Translations under genes and position numbers: made by a program
NCBI RefSeq assembly: GCF_016583645.1
Contig: NZ_NRRL01000037.1
Location: 1-40,748 of the forward strand
Source of the DNA: Rhodovibrio sodomensis
Lineage (GTDB): Bacteria; Pseudomonadota; Alphaproteobacteria; Kiloniellales; Rhodovibrionaceae
Direction: 5' to 3'
DNA length: 40,748 nucleotides
Shown: positions 23,538-32,348 of the stretch, piece after piece
Position numbering within the stretch: position 1 is the first letter of the stretch
Layout: every line of letters starts with the position of its first letter
Notes under the pieces: model-generated
What the model was told of the DNA's origin: nothing
Databases searched by the model: none
What the model saw: the letters and a program-made list of their open reading frames with translations, nothing else

Positions 23538-25418
23538 ATGGATTTCGTCGCGGTGCAGTTCCTGACCGGCCTGGCGAGCGCGTGCGCGCTGTTTCTGGTC
23601 GCCTGTGGGCTCTCGATCATCTTCGGGGTGACGCGAATCGTGAACTTCGCGCACGGCTCGTTCTTCATGGTCGGGGCGTACGGCGCCTATTCCCTGTCGG
23701 GCGCGCTGATGCCGCTGTTGGGCGGGCTCGGCTTCTGGCTGGCGCTGCCGCTGGCGGCGCTTGGCGTCGGCCTGCTGGGCGCGCTGGTCGAGGTCGCGGT
23801 GCTGCGCCGGCTGTACCGCTCGCACGAGCTGTTCCAGCTGCTCGCGACCTTCGGTCTGGTGCTGGTGATCAAGGACGCCGCGCTGATCACCTGGGGGCCG
23901 CAGGACCTGCTGGGTCCGCGCGCGCCCGGCGCGGCCGGGGCGGTCACGGTGCTGGGCGAGCAGATCCCGGAATACGACCTGGTGCTGATCGCGCTGGGTC
24001 CGCTGGTGCTCGCCGGCCTGTGGCTGCTGTTCCACCGCACCCGCTGGGGCGTGCTGGTGCGCGCTGCGACCCAGGACCGGGAGATGGTGGGCGCGCTCGG
24101 CGTCGATCAGAAGAAGCTGTTCACCGGCGTGGTGTTCCTGGGCTCCGCGCTCGCCGGACTGGGCGGGGCGGTGCAGATCCCGCGCGAGGCGGCCAACCTC
24201 AACATGGACCTCAACATCATCGCGGAGGTGTTCGCGGTCACGGTGGTGGGCGGCATGGGCTCGATCGCCGGACCGTTTCTGGCCGCGCTGCTGGTCGCCC
24301 AGCTGAACGCCTTCGGCATCCTGATCCTGCCCGAGATCTCGATCGTGCTGCTGTTCCTGGTGATGGCGGTGGTGCTGGTGCTGCGCCCGCAGGGCCTGTT
24401 GGGCCGCAAGGAACTGGCGGGCAGCGCCACCCACGGCGCGCCGGAAAGCCCGCTCCGGCCGGAAGGCTGGACGCTCGGCCTGATCGGCCTGGCGGTGCTG
24501 CTGGCCCTGGCCGCGCTGCCGCTCGTGGCCGGCGGCTATCAGCTCTCGGTGGCCAGCGAGATCCTGATATTCGCGCTGTTCGCCGCGTCGCTGCAGTTCA
24601 TCATGGGCGTCGGCGGGATGATCTCGTTCGGCCACGCCGCCTACCTCGGCCTGGGCGCTTATGCGGTCGCGCTGTCGGTGACGCACTGGCACGCGCCGAT
24701 GACCGGCGCGCTCGCGCTGGCGCCGGTCGCCGGCGCGCTGGGCGCGCTCGTGTTCGGCTGGTTCTGCGTGCGTCTGTCGGGCGTCTACCTGGCCATGCTG
24801 ACGCTCGCCTTCGCGCAGATCGCCTGGGCGGTCGCGTTCCAGTGGGTCGGGCTCACCGGCGGCGACAACGGCCTGCTGGGCATCTGGCCCGCCGCCTGGG
24901 CCAGCGCTCCGGCCGCCTTCTACTGGCTGACGCTGGGGCTGGTCGCCGCGGCCGTGCTGCTGTTGCGCCGGATCGTGTTCGCGCCGTTCGGCTACGGCCT
25001 GCGCGCGTCGCGGGACAGCACCCTGCGCGCCGAGGCGGTGGGTATCCATACCCGCCGGCAGCGCTGGTATGGGTTCACGCTGGCGGGCGCGTTCGCCGGG
25101 CTGGCCGGCGGGCTCTACGCCTTCGCCAAGGGCAGCGTGTTCCCGGAGGTGCTGTCGATCCCGATGTCGCTGGACGCGCTGGTCATGGTGCTGCTGGGCG
25201 GGGTGCAGACGCTGGCCGGCCCGCTGGTCGGCGCCGCCGTATTCGACGGCCTGCAGACCTGGCTGATGAGCGAGACCGACTATTGGCGCGCGATCGTCGG
25301 GGCCGGCGTGGTGGCGCTGTGCGTCGCCTTCCCGCGCGGTCTCGTCGGCAACCTGCGCGCCCTGCAGGAGAGCCGGCGCGACACCCCGGCCGTATCCGAG
25401 GAGGGCGCGTCCGGATGA
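23538..25418 (+). CDS. Fused LivH-LivM ABC transporter permease
   Basis: A single 626-residue frame contains both permease halves of a branched-chain-amino-acid-type importer. The LivH half (about 1-290) has GVTRIVNFAHGSFFMVGAYG and VVGGMGSIAGPFLAALLVAQ. The LivM half (about 310-610) has GMISFGHAAYLGLGAYA, LTGGDNGL and YGLRASRDSTLRAEAVGI. These subunits are separate polypeptides in E. coli; the linker here is short and uninterrupted. The ATG at 23538 is chosen because LivH begins right there, although the ribosome binding site is weak. The stop overlaps the ATPase start. The context with corrinoid and folate genes suggests a methylated-amine or similar substrate rather than leucine; this is inference. 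Confidence 0.93.
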   Translation: MDFVAVQFLTGLASACALFLVACGLSIIFGVTRIVNFAHGSFFMVGAYGAYSLSGALMPLLGGLGFWLALPLAALGVGLLGALVEVAVLRRLYRSHELFQLLATFGLVLVIKDAALITWGPQDLLGPRAPGAAGAVTVLGEQIPEYDLVLIALGPLVLAGLWLLFHRTRWGVLVRAATQDREMVGALGVDQKKLFTGVVFLGSALAGLGGAVQIPREAANLNMDLNIIAEVFAVTVVGGMGSIAGPFLAALLVAQLNAFGILILPEISIVLLFLVMAVVLVLRPQGLLGRKELAGSATHGAPESPLRPEGWTLGLIGLAVLLALAALPLVAGGYQLSVASEILIFALFAASLQFIMGVGGMISFGHAAYLGLGAYAVALSVTHWHAPMTGALALAPVAGALGALVFGWFCVRLSGVYLAMLTLAFAQIAWAVAFQWVGLTGGDNGLLGIWPAAWASAPAAFYWLTLGLVAAAVLLLRRIVFAPFGYGLRASRDSTLRAEAVGIHTRRQRWYGFTLAGAFAGLAGGLYAFAKGSVFPEVLSIPMSLDALVMVLLGGVQTLAGPLVGAAVFDGLQTWLMSETDYWRAIVGAGVVALCVAFPRGLVGNLRALQESRRDTPAVSEEGASG

Positions 25419-26185
25419 GCCGCCCGGTCCTGGAAGCCGAGAACCTGGCCAAGCGGTTCGGCGGCGTGCGCGCGGTCGACGGCGTCTCGCTCGACCTCGC
25501 GGCCGGGGAGGTGCTGGCGATGATCGGCCCGAACGGGGCGGGCAAGTCGACCTGCTTCAACCTTTTGAACGGGCAGGAACGCGCCGACGCGGGCCAGGTC
25601 CGCCTGGCCGGCCGGGAGATCACCGGCCTGCCGCCGCGCACGGTCTGGCGGCTGGGGATCGGCCGGACCTTCCAGGTCGCGGCGGTGTTCGCCTCGATGT
25701 CGGTCGCCGAGACGGTGCAGGTCGCGCTGCTGTCGCACGACCGCCAGCTGTGGCGCCCGTGGCGGCGCGCCAACCGCTACCGCCGCGAGCGGGCCCGGGC
25801 GCTGCTGGCGCAGGTCGGCATGGACTGGGCGGCGGAGCGGACCTGCGGCACGCTCGCCTACGGCGACGTCAAGCGGGTCGAGCTCGCGGTCGCGCTCGCC
25901 AACGACCCGCGGGTGCTGCTGATGGACGAGCCGACCGCCGGCATGGCACCGGCCGAACGCGGCCAGCTGATGGCGCTGACCCAAGAGATCGCGCGCGCCC
26001 GCGGGATCGCGGTGCTGTTCACGGAGCACGACATGGACGTGGTGTTCGGTCATGCCGACCGGGTCGTGGTGCTGCATCAGGGCCGCGTGCTGGCGCGCGG
26101 CACGCCCCAGGCGGTCCGCGCCGAGCCGGAAGTGCAGCGGGTCTACCTGGGCGCGCCCGCGTCCACGGAGCCCACGGCATGCTGA
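25415..26185 (+). CDS. LivG-type ABC transporter ATPase
   Basis: This 256-residue ATP-binding subunit has Walker A GPNGAGKST (38-46), a signature region LAYGDVKR (147-154) instead of LSGGQ, and Walker B VLLMDEP (167-173). The degenerate signature is usual for LivG proteins. It starts inside the stop codon of the permease gene (ATGA) and ends overlapping the next ATPase gene, so translation is coupled. With LivF it should form the ATPase dimer that drives the fused permease. Confidence 0.94.
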   Translation: MSRPVLEAENLAKRFGGVRAVDGVSLDLAAGEVLAMIGPNGAGKSTCFNLLNGQERADAGQVRLAGREITGLPPRTVWRLGIGRTFQVAAVFASMSVAETVQVALLSHDRQLWRPWRRANRYRRERARALLAQVGMDWAAERTCGTLAYGDVKRVELAVALANDPRVLLMDEPTAGMAPAERGQLMALTQEIARARGIAVLFTEHDMDVVFGHADRVVVLHQGRVLARGTPQAVRAEPEVQRVYLGAPASTEPTAC

Positions 26186-26880
26186 GCGTGCGCGCGCTCG
26201 AGGTGTTGTACGGCCGGGCGCAGGTGCTGTTCGGCGTCGGCTTCGACGTGCCGGGCGGGCAGGTCACGGCGCTGATGGGCCGCAACGGGGCCGGCAAGTC
26301 GACCACCCTGAAAGCGCTGATGGGGCTGGTCCCGCCGGCGTCCGGGGAGATCCGGCTGGACGGGCGCCGGGTCGACGGCTGGCCGCCCTACCGGATCGCG
26401 CGTGCCGGGCTTGGCTACGTCGCCGAAGACCGGCGCATATTTCCCGACATGACGGTCGCGGAGAACCTGGAGGTCGGCCGCCGGGCGCCGGCGGACGGGC
26501 GCGCGCCCTGGACGGTCGCGGAGGTCGAGCGGCTGTTCCCCAACCTGGCCGATCTGCGCGACCGCCGGGCCGGCCAGACCAGCGGCGGCGAGCAGCAGAT
26601 GCTGGCGGTCGCGCGCACGCTGATGGGAAACCCGCGCCTGCTGCTGCTGGACGAGCCGTCGGAAGGCCTGGCGCCGGTGATCGTGCAGCAGATGGCGGCG
26701 GCGGTGCGCGCGCTCAAGGCCGGCGGCGTCACCGTGCTGTTGAGCGAGCAGAACCTGCGCTTTGCCGGGTCGGTCGCGGACCGCGCCGTGGTGCTGGAAA
26801 AGGGGGCCGTGCGCTTCGACGGAGCGATGGCGGCGCTGGCGGACGACCCGGCGTTGCGGCACACCTATCTGGCGCTCTGA
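26179..26880 (+). CDS. LivF-type ABC transporter ATPase
   Basis: This 233-residue ATP-binding subunit has Walker A GRNGAGKST (34-42), signature TSGGEQ (134-139) and Walker B LLLLDEP (154-160). YVAEDRRIFPDMTVAENL is characteristic of the LivF branch, where urea- and amino-acid-type systems share it. The ATG overlaps the last codons of the LivG gene. It is the last gene of the transporter operon; the matching binding protein is probably the one at 30778-31998 on the other strand. Confidence 0.94.
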   Translation: MLSVRALEVLYGRAQVLFGVGFDVPGGQVTALMGRNGAGKSTTLKALMGLVPPASGEIRLDGRRVDGWPPYRIARAGLGYVAEDRRIFPDMTVAENLEVGRRAPADGRAPWTVAEVERLFPNLADLRDRRAGQTSGGEQQMLAVARTLMGNPRLLLLDEPSEGLAPVIVQQMAAAVRALKAGGVTVLLSEQNLRFAGSVADRAVVLEKGAVRFDGAMAALADDPALRHTYLAL

Positions 26881-27206
26881 CTTGGACGAGCCAAGCCGTT
26901 TATCAAGTGCTGCACCTGGCGTGACTACGTACTGCCGCGCGAGCGCGGCGCTCTTCTTAAGCAACGATTAAGGCGTGACACGCCCCTGGCGCCGCCTGGA
27001 TTGAACGATCGGCCGCCGGCTGGGCAGCGGCGGGCGCGCGCCTGGGTCGCATTGTCCCGCGCGAAGCGGCGCGGTTCGGCGGTTTGTCGCTTTTCGAATA
27101 CGCGAAGTCGCGGCAACGCCAGCCACCGGGAGCCGCTTGCCTGCCAAATAGAATCAAGGTCGTCGGATGCGCACGGCCGGCGAAACGCGAACCACGGGGT
27201 TTGAGG
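26881..27206. other. Intergenic region upstream of the corrinoid operon
   Basis: These 326 bases lie between the transporter and the corrinoid protein. I looked for a cobalamin riboswitch and did not find its conserved boxes. A weak CTTGG/CCAAG stem follows the LivF stop. The region is somewhat less G+C-rich near 26900-26990 and 27090-27170. It probably holds the promoter of the corrinoid operon, but no clear hexamers could be assigned. Confidence 0.45.
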
Positions 27207-27917
<711 letters not shown>

Positions 27918-27926
27918 CTCCGCGCC

Positions 27927-27973
27927 AGCCGGGCCGGCCGTCGCGCCAGGGCGCGTGCGTCGGCCGGCCGGCT
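27927..27973 (+). other. Intercistronic hairpin after the corrinoid gene
   Basis: AGCCGGGCCGGCCG (27927-27940) pairs with CGGCCGGCCGGCT (27961-27973) with one bulged base. A second stem, CGCGC/GCGCG (27942-27955), lies inside. It begins 9 bases after the stop codon and has no T run. It may protect the corrinoid mRNA 3' end and allow more corrinoid protein than downstream products. Confidence 0.6.
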
Positions 27974-28036
27974 GGGCCCCGTCCCCCACCTTCGCAACCC
28001 CGCCGCGCCGTGGCGCGGATGGCTTAGAGGCCGGTC

Positions 28037-28669
28037 ATGACCGACACCGCCCCCGGGACAGTGCGTGCGACCGCCGGCGCGGGCCGGCCGCGCACGCTCT
28101 TGATCGGGTGCGGCGCGCTGGCCCGGGAAATCCTGGCGCTGATCGCGCGCGAGGGCTGGGACCACATGGACCTGACCTGCCTGCCGGCGATCTGGCACAA
28201 CACCCCGGGCAAGATCCCGGAAGGCGTGCGCGAGAAGATCCGAGCCAACCGCGACGTCTACGACCGGATCTTCTGCGTCTACGCCGACTGCGGCACCGGC
28301 GGCCAGCTGGACGCGGTGCTGGCGGAGGAGGGCGTGACCCGGCTGCCGGGCCCGCACTGCTACGCGAGCTACGCCGGGCAGGACAGCTTCGCGGCGATGG
28401 CCGAGCGCGATCCGGCCTGCTTCTACCTGACCGACTACCTGGTGCGCCATTTCGACCGGCTGATCGTCGAAGGCCTCGGCCTCGACCGGTTTCCGGAGCT
28501 GAGCGAGATGTACTTCGGGAACTACACCACGCTGGTCTATCTGGCGCAGACGGACGACCCCGAGCTGGACCGGCAGGCGCGTGCGGCGGCTGCGCGCCTG
28601 GGCCTGGCCTACACCCGCGACCTCACCGGTTACGGCGAGCTCGCGTCTGAGCTTGTAAGATACGCGTAA
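28037..28669 (+). CDS. DUF1638 domain protein
   Basis: This 210-residue cytosolic protein matches the DUF1638 family by its opening RTLLIGCGALAREILAL, a middle VYADCGTGGQLD and PGPHCYASYAGQ. Several potential metal or cobalamin-interacting residues stand out: C25, H54, C80, C85, H107 and C108. The family is repeatedly found with corrinoid methyl-transfer genes in methanogens and bacteria, but its function is not established. It follows the corrinoid gene by 119 bases, across a strong hairpin, and precedes the PF13769-like gene by 48 bases. The start at 28037 follows GAGGCCGGTC. Confidence 0.88.
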   Translation: MTDTAPGTVRATAGAGRPRTLLIGCGALAREILALIAREGWDHMDLTCLPAIWHNTPGKIPEGVREKIRANRDVYDRIFCVYADCGTGGQLDAVLAEEGVTRLPGPHCYASYAGQDSFAAMAERDPACFYLTDYLVRHFDRLIVEGLGLDRFPELSEMYFGNYTTLVYLAQTDDPELDRQARAAAARLGLAYTRDLTGYGELASELVRYA

Positions 28670-28717
28670 TCTTCCCGGGTCCCCTCGCAAGGACTCACGC
28701 AGTCGAGAGGCGGCGCA

Positions 28718-29017
28718 ATGGCGCAAATGACGGTCGTCTATTGGCGGGATATTCCGGCCCAGGTCATCGTTAAATCGGGGCGAAAGTCGGCGAAACGCCA
28801 GCTGTCGGAGCGGTTCGAGACGGCGATCGACCGGGCGGCGATGAAGGCCAAGCTGCGCGCGACCGACGACTACCTGGCCCACTGGGCGCGCGGCGCCCCC
28901 AGCGAAGTGGGCGACGACCTGGAGGCGGAGGTCGCCGCGGCGGCCGACCGGCTCGAGCAAAGCTACGACGAGGACCGACTGAAAGCCCTAGTCGCCGCCC
29001 GCGGCGTCGAACAGTAA
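28718..29017 (+). CDS. PF13769-like small protein (annotated elsewhere as virulence factor)
   Basis: This 99-residue protein begins MAQMTVVYWRDIPAQVIVKSGRK, a pattern I associate with the Pfam virulence_fact family. Its second half is acidic and helical (LEAEVAAAADRLEQSYDEDRL). The family name is misleading, since such genes sit next to MetF-like and corrinoid genes in non-pathogens. A GAGAGG site precedes the ATG. It lies 19 bases before the MetF-like gene, so it is very likely co-translated with it and may be a small partner subunit. That role is inference. Confidence 0.82.
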   Translation: MAQMTVVYWRDIPAQVIVKSGRKSAKRQLSERFETAIDRAAMKAKLRATDDYLAHWARGAPSEVGDDLEAEVAAAADRLEQSYDEDRLKALVAARGVEQ

Positions 29018-29036
29018 GCGTGAAGGACCGCGCGCC

Positions 29037-30005
29037 ATGACCCTCCTGGAGACCAGTTCCGCCGCCGCCGCGACCGCGACCTACGGCTCGCAGGCCCCGC
29101 GGTCCCGCGCCGACCAGATCGTCAACCTGATGGCGAACTACTCGATCGAGACCACCCCGGGCGGGTCGGCCAAGATCGACGACTTCCGCGACCACCTGCC
29201 GGAGGGCACCAAGGTGTCCGTGACCTTCCTGCCGGGCAGCGACTGGCGCGACACGGTCGCGACCGCCAAGCGCCTGCGCAACGAGGGCATGGAGCCGGCG
29301 CCCCACGTGGCCGCGCGCTCGCTGCCCGACGTCAAGACCCTGGACGAGTACGTCCGCCGCCTGGTCGGCGAGGCCGGAGTCGATCAGGTCGTGGCGCTGG
29401 CGGGCGCGGTCGACCGGCCGGTCGGCGACTTCATGGACTCGATGCAGCTGCTCGAGACGGGGGTTTTCGACCGTCACGGCATCTCGACGATCGGCGTCGC
29501 CGGCCACCCGGAGGGCAGCCCGGACATCCCGGAACGGGCGATCTGGCAGGCGCTGCGCTGGAAGCAGGGCTTCGCCGAGCGCACCGACGCCAGCATGTAC
29601 ATCTGCACCCAGTTCGTCTTCGAGTCCCAGCCGATCATCGACTGGGACCGCCAGATCCGGAGCGAGGGCATCTATCTGCCGGTGCACATCGGCGTGCCCG
29701 GCCTGGCGACCCTCAAGACCCTGATCAACCACGCCCGGGCGTGCGGCATCGGCGCCTCGATGCGGTTCCTGACCCGGCAGGCGCGCAACGTCACCAAGCT
29801 GATGACGGTGAACGCGCCGGACGAGTTGGTGTCGAACCTGGCGCACTATGCCGAGATCGACCCGAACTGCGGCATCACGCGGGTGCACATGTACCCGTTG
29901 GGCGGCCTGAAAAAGTCAGCCGCCTGGTCGAATGCGGTCGCCGAGGGCGACTTCGAGATGAAGCGCGACGGCATCGGCTTCACCGTCAACCGCGCGGTGG
30001 CGTAA
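29037..30005 (+). CDS. Methylenetetrahydrofolate reductase-like protein (divergent MetF)
   Basis: The 322-residue TIM-barrel protein is related to MetF, which interconverts methyl-THF and methylene-THF. The likely catalytic glutamate is E38 in YSIETTP, equivalent to the glutamate of SFEFFPP in E. coli MetF. Other aligned pieces are PAPHVAARSL, GVAGHPEGSPD, YICTQFVFESQPIIDW and VHIGVPGL. It is more divergent than housekeeping MetF and lacks part of the usual N-terminal pattern. The position in an operon with a corrinoid carrier, DUF1638 and a PF13769-like protein suggests that it works in the oxidative direction, on methyl-THF made from the corrinoid. Confidence 0.9.
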   Translation: MTLLETSSAAAATATYGSQAPRSRADQIVNLMANYSIETTPGGSAKIDDFRDHLPEGTKVSVTFLPGSDWRDTVATAKRLRNEGMEPAPHVAARSLPDVKTLDEYVRRLVGEAGVDQVVALAGAVDRPVGDFMDSMQLLETGVFDRHGISTIGVAGHPEGSPDIPERAIWQALRWKQGFAERTDASMYICTQFVFESQPIIDWDRQIRSEGIYLPVHIGVPGLATLKTLINHARACGIGASMRFLTRQARNVTKLMTVNAPDELVSNLAHYAEIDPNCGITRVHMYPLGGLKKSAAWSNAVAEGDFEMKRDGIGFTVNRAVA

Positions 30006-30033
30006 CGCGCAAGCGGGACGGTTCTGCCTGGCG

Positions 30034-30071
30034 TGGGGTCGCCGCCGGTGGGCGGCGGCCGCACTGACCCC
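30034..30071 (+). terminator. GC hairpin after the MetF-like gene
   Basis: CGCCGCC (30040-30046) pairs with GGCGGCG (30051-30057), inside a wider GGGGTC/GACCCC pairing (30035-30040 with 30066-30071). It is followed by CTGTTT. It is a weak candidate terminator for the corrinoid operon. Confidence 0.35.
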
Positions 30072-30269
30072 CTGTTTGCGCGCGACCCGGTCAAGCCGTC
30101 CGGAACCGCGGCATCCCGCCGGCACGTCCCGCGTTGGAAAAGCGCCCGTCAGACGCCGCAGAATCGAAACAAGCCAACAGCTCAGCCGCCCGCGCGAAGG
30201 GTGTTCGGCGGGGCGGTGATGCTGTTGGCGTTGTCGTCGACGGGTCGGCGTGCGGCCGGACCGGGCAGC

Positions 30270-30608
30270 TTACTGGCTGTTGCCCTGGTCGTTGGCCGCG
30301 CCGTTGGCGCTCTCGGCGCCGTCGCCCTGGGGCTGCAGACTGAACACCGCGTCGGTCGCCGTCGGCTCGTGGGCCTGCAGGGCGTTGCGGTTTTCGTCCG
30401 TCCACTGGGCGACCTGAACGGCCGTCGCCTGGGTCTCCTGGTTGTCTTCCTGCGGGGTCTCCAGGATGTACAGCCCGCGATCGTCGACATAGAAGGTGTG
30501 GTCGCCGAAGTTTTCCTTCAGCTGGTCCATCGCGGGATTGTCCTCGGGGATCGGCTGCAGGCCGGTCTGTTCCTCGACCGCCTTCACCTGGTTGTCGGAC
30601 AGCTTCAT
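30270..30608 (-). CDS. Small acidic hypothetical protein (112 residues)
   Basis: The product starts MKLSDNQVKAVEEQTGLQPIPEDNP, and its composition is strongly acidic and Gln/Asn-rich. The second half (QEDNQETQATAV, DGAESANGAANDQGNSQ) looks disordered. GGAG lies 7 bases before the ATG, supporting this start. There is no signal peptide or membrane segment and no domain that I know. It lies between the corrinoid operon and the LIV-type binding protein gene, in the same direction as the latter. Acidic bias fits a cytosolic protein of a salt-adapted organism, which is a guess. Confidence 0.72.
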   Translation of the reverse strand: MKLSDNQVKAVEEQTGLQPIPEDNPAMDQLKENFGDHTFYVDDRGLYILETPQEDNQETQATAVQVAQWTDENRNALQAHEPTATDAVFSLQPQGDGAESANGAANDQGNSQ

Positions 30609-30711
30609 CGCATGCTCCGGAGCATTTTGGGTCTGGATTGCAGCGCGTCACGCGTTGCCGGCACACGCCGCGCCTTCCGAGGAGGATGAGGACGACGTAT
30701 GCGGGTTTCAA

Positions 30712-30743
30712 CCGGGCGCGGGCGACAAAAATCCCGCGCCCGG
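30712..30743 (-). terminator. Perfect 11-bp hairpin downstream of the LIV-type binding protein gene
   Basis: 30712-30722 is the exact reverse complement of 30733-30743, with a 10-base A/T-rich loop. It lies about 35 bases past the stop codon on the minus strand. A T run after the stem is lacking, so it may act as a stabilising 3' hairpin or a factor-assisted terminator. Confidence 0.55.
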
Positions 30744-30777
30744 CGCAGAAAAGCCGCCGGTGTGGCTCAGCTACAGC

Positions 30778-31998
30778 TCAGCTGCCCTGCGGCCGCCACT
30801 TCTTCACCTGCTCGGCCGGCGGCAGGTAGTTGGCGCCGTGCTTGTATTCCCAGTCGACCAGTTTGCCCCGGGTCTCCAGCGGCTTGGTCTCGCCGACGAA
30901 GGTGCCCATGGTCGACTGCTGGTCGCTCGCCCGGAAGGTGATCCCGCCGAACGGCGAGGGCAGCAACATGCCGCGCATCGCTTCGGCGACCGCGGCGCTG
31001 TCGGTGGTCCCGGCCTGCTGGATCGCCTTGGCGAGCGCCTTCAGCGAGGTATAGCCGACGACCGACCCCATTCGCGGCGGCGCGTCGAACCTGGCCTCGT
31101 AGGCCTGGCGGAATTTCGTGTGGCGCGGCGTGTCCAGGGTGTCCCAGGGGTAGCCGGTGACGATCCACCCCTCGGGCACGTCGCCGCCCAGCGGGTTCAT
31201 CCACTCCGGCTCGCCGGTCAGGAGGGAAACCACCTGCCGGCCCGCGAACACGCCGCGGGTGGTGCCCTCACGCACGAACTTCACCAGGTCGGAGCCGAAG
31301 GTGACGTTGAAGATCGCCTCCGGCTCCGCCTGGTCGATCGCCTGCGCGACCGCGCCGGCGTCGATCTTGAACAGCGGTGGCCACTGCTCCTCGACGAATT
31401 CGACGTCGGGGCGCTGCGCCTTCAGCAGCTTCTTGAACGCCTCCACCGCCGACTGGCCGTACTCGTAGTTCGGCGCGACCACCGCCCAGCGCTGCGCGTT
31501 CAGCTTGGCCGCGCGTTCGGCCAGCATGGCGGCCTGGACGTAGGTGCCTGGGCGCAGGCGGAAGGTATAGGCGTTGCCCTTCGACCAGACGAGTGCGTCG
31601 GTCAGCGGCTCGCTCGCCAGGAACAGCGTCTCGTGCCGGGCGGCGTAGCTCGAGACCGCAAGCCCGACGTGGGACAGCAGCGTGCCCATCAGCATCGACA
31701 CGCCCTCCCCGCGGACCAGCTCGTTGGCGACCGTCAGCGCGTCGCCCGGGGCCCCGCCGTCGTCGCGACTGATCACCTCGATCTGGCGGCCCAGCACGCC
31801 GCCGCCGGCATTGATTTCCTGCAGCGCCAGCTTCCAGCCCTGGCGGTAGGGGATCGTGAAGGCCGGCAGGTCGGTGTAGCTGTTCAGGTCGCCGATCTTG
31901 ATCGGCTTCTGGGCGGTTGCCGGGCCGGCGGACAGCGCCAGCGATGCGGCCCCCAACACGGTCCCTCGAAGAACCGTACGGCGCGTGTATCCGGCCAA
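30778..31998 (-). CDS. LIV-type ABC transporter substrate-binding protein, Tat-exported
   Basis: This 406-residue periplasmic binding protein of the branched-chain-amino-acid (Peripla_BP_6) group is probably the partner of the permease/ATPase operon at 23538-26880. It has a twin-arginine signal (RRTVLRG, R6-R7) ending near residue 29 (ATAQ). Family segments are IKIGDLNSYTD, LALQEINAGGGVLGRQIEVISRDDGG and VGYTSLKALAKAIQQAG. The start is TTG at 31998: GAGGGAGGG lies 6 bases upstream and no in-frame ATG or GTG gives the Tat signal. It diverges from the AraC/GlxA-type regulator at 32349. Ligand unknown; the neighbourhood suggests a methylated amine or amide. Confidence 0.9.
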   Translation of the reverse strand: MAGYTRRTVLRGTVLGAASLALSAGPATAQKPIKIGDLNSYTDLPAFTIPYRQGWKLALQEINAGGGVLGRQIEVISRDDGGAPGDALTVANELVRGEGVSMLMGTLLSHVGLAVSSYAARHETLFLASEPLTDALVWSKGNAYTFRLRPGTYVQAAMLAERAAKLNAQRWAVVAPNYEYGQSAVEAFKKLLKAQRPDVEFVEEQWPPLFKIDAGAVAQAIDQAEPEAIFNVTFGSDLVKFVREGTTRGVFAGRQVVSLLTGEPEWMNPLGGDVPEGWIVTGYPWDTLDTPRHTKFRQAYEARFDAPPRMGSVVGYTSLKALAKAIQQAGTTDSAAVAEAMRGMLLPSPFGGITFRASDQQSTMGTFVGETKPLETRGKLVDWEYKHGANYLPPAEQVKKWRPQGS

Positions 31999-32348
31999 CG
32001 TGAGCCCTCCCTCGGCATGCGTGGCGGTGCGTGGCTACAAAGCTGGGTCGCCCGGTACACCCCCGTCAAGCGCCGGCGCGGGACGCGGCGGCGAATGGCG
32101 CTCACCCGCGACGCGCCGCTTCGTGACCAGGTTGCGACGGGCGGGTTTGTGCTTTGCCTTCAGATTGTAAGATTTCATAGTTGAAGGGCGCACTTTGTTT
32201 TCCAGCCGACAAAAGTTGGCTTCCAAAGACACCCTCGCCCGGGTGCGCACCCGTCTCGCAAGCCGCTGACGGGGCGGGTGGGGAGCCACAACAACGCGCT
32301 GGCGGCGGCCGTCGTGGAACGGAGCCGAACCGGCGTGGGGGAGGCGAT
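31999..32348. other. Divergent regulatory region between the binding protein and regulator genes
   Basis: These 350 bases lie between two divergent genes. The middle (about 32150-32230) is clearly richer in A+T than the surroundings, as expected for divergent promoters. No confident operator could be named. It is the most likely place for the regulator to act on the binding-protein gene. Confidence 0.45.

Noticed and set aside
23505..25049. A 514-codon minus-strand frame opposite the permease gene
   Set aside because: It is Arg/Gln/His-rich antisense of a strongly recognisable LivHM permease.
27000..27206. Possible cobalamin riboswitch before the corrinoid gene
   Set aside because: A stretch near 27120-27150 loosely recalls part of a B12 box, but the conserved core and GCCACTG element are missing.
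28718..29017. A virulence role, as the family name suggests
   Set aside because: The context is one-carbon metabolism and nothing else in the window points to pathogenicity; the name looks historical.
30778..31998. ATG start upstream of the TTG for the LIV-type binding protein
   Set aside because: The nearby ATG (about 32022) is out of frame with the Tat signal; the TTG has a strong GAGGGAGGG site at the right distance.
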